In this document: positions 1 to 5,982 of the stretch, one piece after another | Position numbering within the stretch: position 1 is the first letter of the stretch | Layout: the number at the start of each line of letters is the position of its first letter | NCBI GenBank assembly: GCA_036490215.1 | Contig: DASXEH010000044.1 | Span: 1 to 25,191, forward strand | Direction: 5' to 3' | Length of the DNA: 25,191 bases | Origin: JASHSH01 sp036490215 | GTDB lineage: Bacteria; Pseudomonadota; Alphaproteobacteria; Rhodospirillales; Magnetospirillaceae | The notes under the pieces: model-generated | What the model saw: the letters and a program-made list of their open reading frames with translations, nothing else | Told to the model about the DNA's origin: nothing | Databases searched by the model: none | Made by a program: the position numbers and the translations under genes

Positions 1-993
1 GCCCATGATGTAATAGCCATCGGGTACATAGGTGTCGAAACGGTGCCAATCGCTTTCGGGCAGCAGCGTGCGGCCGATATCGGCGCCGAGATGGCGTTCC
101 GACCACAACGGCCCGCGAATCCACCACACGAAAGCGGTCAGATATTGCCGCGGATTCATATGATCGAGCTCTTCGCGCGTGCTGAGCGCGATCGCGCCGC
201 GCGCATCGGTCAGAACCGGTTGACCGAAGACCAGATCGTTGCGCAAGACCCAACTGCCGATGACGATGCCGACCGCCAGTGTCGCGGCGACCAGAGCGGC
301 AAGGGTCTGACGGTCGCGGCGGATGATCACGGCAATGGCGAGCGCCGCAATCCCCAGGGCTGCATAGAGTTCATAGATTCCCTTAGTGAGGATCAGCAGG
401 CCGGCTAGAACGCCGACAACGATCCAACGCCACGCGCTATGGCGTCGGACAATGGCCGCGGCGACAGCAAGCGGGAGGGCGGCGGCGAAGGCCATCGAGA
501 GGAAATCGGAAATGATGTAACGGGCGAACTCCATCACCTCGATGTTCAACGCGGCGTAAAGCCCGGCGGCCCAGCAGGCTATGGCGCCGAAACCAAGTTC
601 GCGGGCGGTCAGGTAGGTCAACCCGGCCACTAGTGCCGCCAGCAGCGCGTTGACCCAACGCAGGCTGCGATAGATCGGCGGGCAAGTTGGGTCGTCGTTG
701 TTACCAATACACCGAGCGGCGTTGTCGGCCAGAACAGGATCGATCCGCATGACCGCCGCGATCAGCGCGGGATAGAGCGGTTCACGCCCGGGGCCGGAGT
801 CGGCTTTCGGTCCGGCCAGCGTTGCGGCGAATTGGCCGGTCTCGGCGAGCGTCCGGCCATAGCTCAGGTATTGGGTTTCGTCGTAGACCGGGTTCCAGGT
901 CGCTAGCACTTGCAGCTTGATGATGCAGACAATAAAGGCGATTGCAACGATTGCCAGCGCCGGCCACACGGGCTGCGATCGCTTTTCAATCAC
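1..993 (-). CDS. GT39/ArnT-like integral membrane glycosyltransferase (partial, C-terminus cut by window edge)
   Basis: An open frame of 331 codons runs without a stop from a GTG at 991-993 off the left edge. After a short basic N-terminus (IEKRSQP) comes a hydrophobic helix (about residues 10-28). The first loop then has YDETQYLSYGRTLAETGQF, the acidic D-E pair and spaced Tyr/Gly typical of the first periplasmic loop of GT-C/GT39 enzymes. At least four more hydrophobic helices follow. Family members move a sugar from a polyprenyl-phosphate donor onto lipid A, a protein or another glycan outside the inner membrane; the acceptor here cannot be read. The gene overlaps the end of the upstream GT2 gene by 8 bp, which implies translational coupling. 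A purine-rich AGGGGTGAG sits about 9 nt before the GTG. The family call is fairly secure; a related DUF2029-type GT-C enzyme is the main alternative. Confidence 0.75.
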   Translation of the reverse strand, partial: MIEKRSQPVWPALAIVAIAFIVCIIKLQVLATWNPVYDETQYLSYGRTLAETGQFAATLAGPKADSGPGREPLYPALIAAVMRIDPVLADNAARCIGNNDDPTCPPIYRSLRWVNALLAALVAGLTYLTARELGFGAIACWAAGLYAALNIEVMEFARYIISDFLSMAFAAALPLAVAAAIVRRHSAWRWIVVGVLAGLLILTKGIYELYAALGIAALAIAVIIRRDRQTLAALVAATLAVGIVIGSWVLRNDLVFGQPVLTDARGAIALSTREELDHMNPRQYLTAFVWWIRGPLWSERHLGADIGRTLLPESDWHRFDTYVPDGYYIMG

Positions 994-1933
994 GGCTGGG
1001 CGTCTCACCCCTGGATGAGAGCGATGGAGCGGCGTGACCAAGATAGTTGAGGCGCTTTGCTTCCCGCCGCCCGAGCATGACCGAATCCAAGACGAAGCCC
1101 GCCGTCAGACTGAGGAACGCCAAAATCATGATACCCGTCGCCAGGATCGCGGTCGGGAACCGCGGCACCAAGCCTGTTTCCATGAACTCGACGACGATCG
1201 GCACGCCGAGGACGATGCTGATGAAGGCGAGGATCGCCGATCCGAGCGAAAAGAAGGACAGGGGCTTCTCCTCGCGAAACATTTTGAAAATCGTGCCGAG
1301 GATGCGAAGCCCATCGCGATAGGTGCGCAGCTTGCTGCTCGACCCCTCGGAACGGGTGCCATAGGCGGTCTCGATCTCCGCCATCGGCACGCGCAACGCC
1401 AGCGCATGGACGGTCATCTCGGTCTCGATCTCAAAACCCGAGGAGAGGGCGGCGAAGGATTTGACGAACCGGCGCGAAAAGACGCGGTAGCCGGACAGCA
1501 TGTCGGTCATGCCGCGCCCGAAGATGAACGTCACCGACGAGGTCAGCAGCCAGTTGCCGAGCCGGTGGCCGCGGCGATAAGCGGTATCGGCGATCTCGCG
1601 GCGGATGGCGACCACCATGTCCAGATTGTCCGCAATGAGCCGGTCAACCAGCTTGGGGGCGCTTACAGCATCGTAGGTGTCATCACCGTCGCAGAGGATA
1701 TACGCGTCGGCCTCGATATCGGCGAACATACGCCGGACCACATTGCCTTTGCCCTTCAAGGATTCCTGCCGGACGATCGCACCCGCCGCCGCCGCTACTT
1801 CGGACGTGCGGTCGGTCGAAACGTTGTCGTAGACGTAGATTTCGGCTTCGGGCAGGACGCGACGAAAATTACCCACCACCGTGCCTATGGACCGCTCCTC
1901 ATTGTGGCAAGGAAGCAGAACGGCGACCCTCAT
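986..1933 (-). CDS. GT2 family glycosyltransferase with two C-terminal membrane helices (polyprenyl-phosphate sugar synthase-like)
   Basis: This 315-residue protein begins MRVAVLLPCHNEERSIG, the classic GT-A fold opening. It continues with YDNVSTDRT (about 35-43) and the metal-binding CDGDDTYD (81-88, DxD at D82-D84). The sequence DMLSGYRVFSRRFVKSF (about 144-160) matches the conserved acceptor-side region of DPM1/ArnC-like enzymes. Two hydrophobic helices at about 225-250 and 262-288 anchor it in the inner membrane. The family transfers a sugar from a nucleotide donor to dolichyl- or undecaprenyl-phosphate. The next gene downstream is a GT39-like membrane transferase, so the two probably form a donor-making and donor-using pair; this is inference. 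The start ATG has a GGAG about 12 nt upstream. The sugar is not identifiable. Confidence 0.88.
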   Translation of the reverse strand: MRVAVLLPCHNEERSIGTVVGNFRRVLPEAEIYVYDNVSTDRTSEVAAAAGAIVRQESLKGKGNVVRRMFADIEADAYILCDGDDTYDAVSAPKLVDRLIADNLDMVVAIRREIADTAYRRGHRLGNWLLTSSVTFIFGRGMTDMLSGYRVFSRRFVKSFAALSSGFEIETEMTVHALALRVPMAEIETAYGTRSEGSSSKLRTYRDGLRILGTIFKMFREEKPLSFFSLGSAILAFISIVLGVPIVVEFMETGLVPRFPTAILATGIMILAFLSLTAGFVLDSVMLGRREAKRLNYLGHAAPSLSSRGETPSRD

Positions 1934-1954
1934 TCGCTTAATGGCTCCGTCCCC

Positions 1955-2008
1955 CAGCGGCTTAGGATGGTGATTTTATTGGGCGGGCCGAGGATGCACA
2001 GCGGCTTA
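1955..2008. repeat. pair of 10-bp direct repeats upstream of the GT2 gene
   Basis: CAGCGGCTTA occurs at 1955-1964 and again at 1999-2008, a 44-bp period (about four helical turns). Both lie in the 157-bp spacer between the minus-strand GT2 start and tRNA-Leu. Read on the minus strand, a TTGACA lies just upstream of the distal copy (2013-2018), without a convincing -10 at the normal distance. The pair could be a binding site controlling the glycosyltransferase genes, or a coincidence in a short spacer. Confidence 0.35.
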
Positions 2009-2039
2009 ACAGCCTGTCAATCGGGCAGAACGGCTTTGC

Positions 2040-2068
2040 TTGTCCTCGACAAAACCGCCGTGCTATGA
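2040..2068 (+). promoter_or_regulatory. candidate sigma-70-type promoter for tRNA-Leu
   Basis: TTGTCC (2040-2045) and CTATGA (2063-2068) are separated by 17 bp. This resembles alphaproteobacterial stable-RNA promoters (CTTG-containing -35, CTAT-containing -10). The predicted start near 2075 lies about 16 nt before the mature tRNA 5' end, a sensible short leader for RNase P. Confidence 0.45.
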
Positions 2069-2090
2069 GCATCCGCCCAGGGCGATCTCT

Positions 2091-2175
2091 GCGGGCGTGG
2101 TGGAATTGGTAGACACACTGGATTTAGGTTCCAGCGGCGCAAGCCATAGGGGTTCAAGTCCCTTCGCCCGCACCA
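2091..2175 (+). tRNA. tRNA-Leu (anticodon UAG)
   Basis: An 85-nt class II tRNA. The acceptor stem GCGGGCG (2091-2097) pairs with CGCCCGC (2165-2171), followed by discriminator A and encoded CCA (2173-2175). The anticodon stem CTGGA/TCCAG encloses loop TTTAGGT with anticodon TAG, reading CUA leucine codons. A long variable arm (GCGGCGCAAGCCA region) and a T-arm with GGTTCAAGTCC are present, as expected for leucine tRNA. Confidence 0.97.
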
Positions 2176-2216
2176 TCCGCTGAGGCGCCCGTCATTCGTC
2201 CGGGTGGGGTAGCGGC

Positions 2217-2245
2217 TTGCAACCGCCCCTAGCTCCACCGATATT
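2217..2245 (+). promoter_or_regulatory. candidate tig promoter
   Basis: TTGCAA (2217-2222) and GATATT (2240-2245) are 17 bp apart in the 94-bp spacer between tRNA-Leu and tig. A start near 2252 would leave a leader of about 18 nt containing the GGAAAG ribosome-binding site. Read-through from the tRNA promoter is also possible, since no terminator is obvious between them. Confidence 0.4.
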
Positions 2246-2269
2246 CTTCTCTCGCACACGGAAAGAACA

Positions 2270-3661
2270 ATGCAAGTCACTCAGACCAGCGCCGAAGGGC
2301 TCAAGCACGAATTCAAGGTCACCGTCACGGCTGGCCAGATTGCCGAAAAGGTGCTGTCGCGCCTGGGTGAGGTGGCGACGACCGCTACGTTGCCCGGTTT
2401 CCGCCCCGGCAAAGTGCCGATGCCGCTTCTGAAGAAGCGTTATGGCGCGTCGGTGACCAGCGAAGTGGTCGAGGCTGCCGTCAATGATGGTGCCCGGCAG
2501 GCGATCGACGACAACAAGCTGCGCCCCGCGCTGCAGCCGCAGATCAACATCACCTCCTACAAAGAAGGTGGCGATCTCGAATTCACCGTCGCTGTCGAAA
2601 CGCTACCTGACGTCGAGGTCGCCGATCTTGGGACGATCTCGATCGAACGTCCGGTCGCGACTGTCGATGACAGCGAAGTCGAAGACGCGTTGAAGACGAT
2701 CGCGGCGCAGCAGGAAAGCACGGAAACCATCGAAGGCGACCACGTTGCCGCCAAAGACGATGTGGCCGTGATCGACTTCCTAGGCAAGCTCGACGGCGTG
2801 CCGTTCGATGGCGGCAAGGGCGAGGGCTACCCACTGCGTCTCGGCTCGGGCAGCTTCGTTCCGGGCTTCGAGGACCAGCTGATCGGCGCCAAGGCGGGCG
2901 AGTCCCGCGTGGTCAAGATCACCTTCCCGGAAGACTACAGCCCCGGCCTCGCCGGCAAAGACGTTGAGTTCGACGTCACGGTGAAGGAATTGCAGCGCGT
3001 TGTGCCGCGGGCCATCGATGATGAGCTCGCCAAAGCGATTGGGCAGGAGTCGCTTGCGACGCTGCGCGATGCAGTGAAGCAGGAAATCGAGAGCCGCCAT
3101 TCGCAGTTTTCGCGCGCTCACGCCAAGCGCCGTCTGCTCGACGCCTTGGCGGACAAGCATGATTTCGTTTTGCCGCCTGGCATGGTCGATCTCGAATTCA
3201 ACGGCATCTGGAACGCGATCGAGCAGGACCGCAAGGCCGGCCGCGTCGATTCAGGTGACGAAGGCAAGAGCGAAGACGAGTTGAAGGCCGAATATCGCAA
3301 GATCGCCGAGCGCCGCGTGAAGCTGGGCCTGGTGATCGCCGAGATCGGCAAGAAGAACAACATCACCGTCTCGCAGCAGGACCTGAACAAGGCGATGATC
3401 GACGAGGCTCGCCGCTATCCCGGCCAGGAACATCTGGTGATCCAGTATTTCCAGAAGAACCAGCAGGCCGTCGAAGGGCTCCGCGCGCCGATCTTCGAGG
3501 ACAAGGTTATCGACTTCATTCTCGAACTGGCCAAGGTGACCGACAAGGCCGTTTCCTTCGACGAACTGCGCAAGGATCCGGACGCGTTGGAAGAGGGCGA
3601 GGCTGCTTCGTCCGGCGAAGAGACGGCTAAGCCGAAGCGGAAGAAGAAGTCCGAAGAGTGA
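2270..3661 (+). CDS. tig: trigger factor, ribosome-associated chaperone and peptidyl-prolyl isomerase
   Basis: A 463-residue protein of normal family length. The N-terminal ribosome-binding domain carries the signature GFRPGKVP (43-50), the loop that docks on ribosomal protein L23 near the exit tunnel. The FKBP-like isomerase domain spans about 160-242 (VIDFLGKLDGVPFDGG, then SFVPGFEDQLIGAKAGE). The C-terminal substrate-cradling domain fills the rest and ends in a basic-acidic tail (KPKRKKKSEE). The protein binds nascent chains in the cytoplasm. The start ATG follows GGAAAG by about 6 nt. clpP comes 64 nt downstream; tig-clpP-clpX-lon is a very common proteobacterial order. Confidence 0.98.
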   Translation: MQVTQTSAEGLKHEFKVTVTAGQIAEKVLSRLGEVATTATLPGFRPGKVPMPLLKKRYGASVTSEVVEAAVNDGARQAIDDNKLRPALQPQINITSYKEGGDLEFTVAVETLPDVEVADLGTISIERPVATVDDSEVEDALKTIAAQQESTETIEGDHVAAKDDVAVIDFLGKLDGVPFDGGKGEGYPLRLGSGSFVPGFEDQLIGAKAGESRVVKITFPEDYSPGLAGKDVEFDVTVKELQRVVPRAIDDELAKAIGQESLATLRDAVKQEIESRHSQFSRAHAKRRLLDALADKHDFVLPPGMVDLEFNGIWNAIEQDRKAGRVDSGDEGKSEDELKAEYRKIAERRVKLGLVIAEIGKKNNITVSQQDLNKAMIDEARRYPGQEHLVIQYFQKNQQAVEGLRAPIFEDKVIDFILELAKVTDKAVSFDELRKDPDALEEGEAASSGEETAKPKRKKKSEE

Positions 3662-3677
3662 TGTGCTGAAGCGTCGG

Positions 3678-3696
3678 CGGCGGGATCGTCCCGCCG
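3678..3696 (+). other. GC-rich hairpin in the tig-clpP spacer
   Basis: CGGCGGGA (3678-3685) and TCCCGCCG (3689-3696) are perfect inverted repeats around a 3-nt TCG loop. No T-run follows, so this is not a standard intrinsic terminator. It sits between the tig stop and the clpP ribosome-binding site and could stabilise upstream mRNA or partly attenuate transcription into clpP. Confidence 0.55.
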
Positions 3697-3725
3697 GGCG
3701 TCCGGCGAAATCGAGGAACACGAAG

Positions 3726-4373
3726 ATGATCAGAGATCGCGATCCGATTGAAGTCTACAACAACACGCTGGTCCCGATGGTGGTCGAGCAGACCAACCGG
3801 GGCGAGCGCGCCTTCGATATCTATTCGCGCCTGCTCAAGGAACGCATCATTTTCCTGACCGGCGGGGTCGAAGACAACGTCGCAAGCCTGATCTGCGCTC
3901 AGCTTCTGTTCCTCGAATCGGAGAACCCGAACAAAGACATCGCCTTCTATATCAACTCGCCGGGCGGCGTCGTGACCTCGGGTCTGGCGATCTATGACAC
4001 GATGCAATACATCCGGGCCAATGTGTCCACGGTTTGTATCGGTCAGGCGGCCTCAATGGGGTCGCTGCTGCTGACGGCCGGCGCCAAGGGCAAGCGGTTC
4101 TCGCTGCCCAACTCGCGAATCATGATCCATCAGCCCTCTGGCGGCTTCCAGGGCCAGGCGGCGGATATCGAGATCCATGCCCGCGAAATCCTGGCGCTGC
4201 GTACCCGGTTAAACAACATCTACGTCCATCATTCGGGCAAGAGCCTGGAAGACATCGAACATGCGATGGACCGCGACAAATACATGACGGCGGTCGAGGC
4301 CAAGGAATTTGGCCTGATCGACGAAGTGGTTACGAACCGTCCCCCCCTGGCCGAAGCGTCCGCCGCGGCCTGA
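3726..4373 (+). CDS. clpP: ATP-dependent Clp protease proteolytic subunit
   Basis: From the ATG at 3726 the protein is 215 residues. This start is preferred over an in-frame candidate at 3663 because GAGGAA lies 7 nt before it (3713-3718) and MIRDRDPIEVYNNTLVPMV matches the usual alphaproteobacterial N-terminus. The catalytic triad is visible: Ser110 in GQAASMGSLLL, His135 in MIHQPSGG and Asp184 in MDRDKYM. The oxyanion-region motif INSPGG is at 77-81. ClpP forms two stacked heptamers that degrade proteins unfolded by ClpX, encoded next door, or ClpA. Little or no propeptide precedes the conserved core. Confidence 0.98.
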   Translation: MIRDRDPIEVYNNTLVPMVVEQTNRGERAFDIYSRLLKERIIFLTGGVEDNVASLICAQLLFLESENPNKDIAFYINSPGGVVTSGLAIYDTMQYIRANVSTVCIGQAASMGSLLLTAGAKGKRFSLPNSRIMIHQPSGGFQGQAADIEIHAREILALRTRLNNIYVHHSGKSLEDIEHAMDRDKYMTAVEAKEFGLIDEVVTNRPPLAEASAAA

Positions 4374-4385
4374 TTTAAGCCGATT

Positions 4386-4409
4386 GCCGGGGCCTTTTCG
4401 GGCCCCGGC
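4386..4409 (+). terminator. possible terminator or stabilising hairpin after clpP
   Basis: GCCGGGGCC (4386-4394) and GGCCCCGGC (4401-4409) form a perfect 9-bp stem with loop TTTTCG, starting 12 nt after the clpP stop. The following sequence has only a loose T-rich patch (ACTTTCTTT, about 15 nt later), so termination may be partial or Rho-dependent. A separate clpX promoter candidate downstream fits a transcript boundary here. Confidence 0.55.
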
Positions 4410-4449
4410 GACGGTAACACTTTCTTTGCGACTGCCATGTCAGCATCGA

Positions 4450-4486
4450 GACTCGAAAATGAGGGTGAAAAGCCCCATTTTCAGTC
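4450..4486 (+). other. long bulged hairpin in the clpP-clpX spacer
   Basis: GACT, GAAAATG and GGG on the left (4450-4465) pair with CCC, CATTTTC and AGTC on the right (4473-4486). This gives 14 base pairs with two single-base bulges (C4454, A4462) around loop TGAAAAG. It is more AT-rich than its surroundings and lies upstream of the putative clpX promoter, so it would be in a clpP-clpX read-through mRNA or act as a DNA site. Its function is unknown. Confidence 0.55.
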
Positions 4487-4518
4487 ATGAAGACCCCGAA
4501 ATGACGCCAGTTTTGCCA

Positions 4519-4547
4519 TTGTGCGGCGCGGGCGCGGCGGTCTAGGA
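4519..4547 (+). promoter_or_regulatory. candidate clpX promoter
   Basis: TTGTGC (4519-4524) and CTAGGA (4542-4547) are separated by 17 bp, the same layout as the hupB and tRNA-Leu candidates in this window. Transcription from about 4554 would give a leader of roughly 30 nt carrying the GGAG before the clpX ATG. The hexamers are not close to consensus, so confidence is modest. Confidence 0.35.
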
Positions 4548-4584
4548 TAAACGCTTGCCGCGGGTTTGGCGGCATGGAGTAACG

Positions 4585-5850
4585 ATGACCAAGTCCATCA
4601 GCGGCGATTCAAAGAACACCCTGTACTGCTCATTCTGCGGAAAGAGCCAGCACGAGGTACGCAAGCTGATTGCCGGTCCGACAGTGTTCATTTGCGATGA
4701 ATGCGTCGAACTGTGCATGGATATCATCCGGGAAGAGCACAAGACGCACCTCGTGCGGTCCCGCGATGGCGTTCCGACGCCGCGCGACATCTGCTCGGTT
4801 CTCGATGACTACGTGATCGGCCAGGAATACGCCAAGCGCGTGCTTTCGGTGGCCGTCCACAACCATTACAAGCGCCTGTCGAACGGCGGCAAGAACGCGG
4901 ATGTCGAGATCGCCAAGTCGAACATCCTGCTGATCGGCCCCACCGGCTGCGGCAAGACGCTGCTGGCCCAAACGCTGGCGCGCATCCTCGATGTGCCGTT
5001 CACGATGGCCGACGCCACGACACTGACCGAAGCCGGTTATGTGGGCGAGGACGTCGAGAACATCATCCTGAAGTTGCTGCAGGCCGCCGACTACAACGTC
5101 GAGCGCGCGCAGCGCGGCATCGTCTATATCGACGAAGTCGACAAGATCAGCCGCAAGTCCGACAACCCGTCGATCACCCGCGACGTGTCGGGCGAGGGCG
5201 TGCAGCAGGCGCTGCTGAAGATCATGGAAGGCACCGTGGCCTCCGTGCCGCCCCAGGGCGGGCGCAAGCATCCGCAGCAGGAGTTCCTGCAGGTCGATAC
5301 GACCAACATCCTGTTCGTCTGCGGTGGCGCCTTCTCGGGTCTGGAAAAGATCATCTCGGCTCGTGGCCGGGGCACGTCGATCGGTTTCGGCGCCGAAGTG
5401 CGCGGTCCCGAAGAGCGTTCCACCGGTGATGTGCTGCGTGAGGTCGAGCCCGAGGATCTGCTGAAGTTCGGCCTGATCCCGGAATTCGTCGGCCGTCTGC
5501 CGGTCATCGCCACGCTGCATGACCTCAACGAATCGGCGCTGGTCGACATCCTGACCAAGCCGAAGAATGCGCTGGTCAAGCAATACGAACGCCTATTCGA
5601 GATGGAAGACGTGCGTCTGTCCTTCACCGAAGACGCGCTCAAGAGCATCTCGCGCAAGGCGATTGCCCGCAAAACCGGCGCGCGTGGCCTGCGTTCGATC
5701 ATGGAGAGCATTCTGCTCGACACCATGTTCGATCTGCCCGGCCTCGACAGCGTCGATGAAGTGGTCATCAACGGGGAGGTTTCCGATGGGAAGGCCAAGC
5801 CGCTGTACATCCACTCCGAGCGGCGTGAGGACGTTGGGTCCAGCGCCTGA
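4585..5850 (+). CDS. clpX: ATP-dependent Clp protease ATP-binding subunit ClpX
   Basis: From ATG 4585 (GGAGT 5 nt upstream) the protein has 421 residues, the normal ClpX length; an in-frame TTG ten codons earlier lacks support. The N-terminal zinc-binding domain has Cys15, Cys18, Cys37 and Cys40. The AAA+ module follows with Walker A GPTGCGKT (118-125), pore loop GYVG (151-154), Walker B IVYIDEVDK (179-187) and the RKH pore motif (227-229). The ClpP-docking IGF tripeptide is at 266-268, and TGARGLRS is the sensor-2 region. The hexamer unfolds tagged substrates and threads them into ClpP, encoded just upstream. Confidence 0.98.
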   Translation: MTKSISGDSKNTLYCSFCGKSQHEVRKLIAGPTVFICDECVELCMDIIREEHKTHLVRSRDGVPTPRDICSVLDDYVIGQEYAKRVLSVAVHNHYKRLSNGGKNADVEIAKSNILLIGPTGCGKTLLAQTLARILDVPFTMADATTLTEAGYVGEDVENIILKLLQAADYNVERAQRGIVYIDEVDKISRKSDNPSITRDVSGEGVQQALLKIMEGTVASVPPQGGRKHPQQEFLQVDTTNILFVCGGAFSGLEKIISARGRGTSIGFGAEVRGPEERSTGDVLREVEPEDLLKFGLIPEFVGRLPVIATLHDLNESALVDILTKPKNALVKQYERLFEMEDVRLSFTEDALKSISRKAIARKTGARGLRSIMESILLDTMFDLPGLDSVDEVVINGEVSDGKAKPLYIHSERREDVGSSA

Positions 5851-5888
5851 TGGCGGCAGGGCTGCGGCATTACGAAGCATGCGGCCCC

Positions 5889-5917
5889 TTGACGAACGTC
5901 CTTTTGTTAACGAATTG
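5889..5917 (+). promoter_or_regulatory. weak candidate lon promoter
   Basis: TTGACG (5889-5894, within CCTTGACG) is a good -35. The best element at 17 bp is GAATTG (5912-5917), in a local AT-rich patch in the 132-bp clpX-lon spacer. No convincing RpoH-type -10 (CCTATAT-like) is visible, although lon is often heat-inducible. Confidence 0.3.
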
Positions 5918-5982
5918 AATTAAGACCTTCCCGCGCCTTTGAATGGTTCGCGGCGCCGGGCGGTTCATGTAGACGAGGCATC

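Noticed and set aside
1034..2068. 344-codon plus-strand open frame opposite the GT2 gene
   Set aside because: It is antisense to a clear GT2 gene, has a composition rich in Arg, His, Asp and Gly typical of mirrored high-GC codons, and has no recognisable domain.
2091..2175. tRNA-Leu as an integration site for a genomic island
   Set aside because: No integrase, no repeat of the tRNA 3' end, and the flanking gene order is a normal core arrangement.
2017..2280. Minus-strand open frame with a GRRDLNPYGLRR-like segment over tRNA-Leu
   Set aside because: This peptide is the well-known spurious translation of a tRNA gene read backwards.
5907..5923. Two TTAA elements upstream of lon as a CtrA-type site
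   Set aside because: The spacer between the TTAA half-sites is 9 nt rather than the 7 nt of the CtrA consensus.
5851..5982. RpoH heat-shock promoter before lon
   Set aside because: A CTTGAC is present, but no CCTATAT-like -10 was found at a suitable distance.
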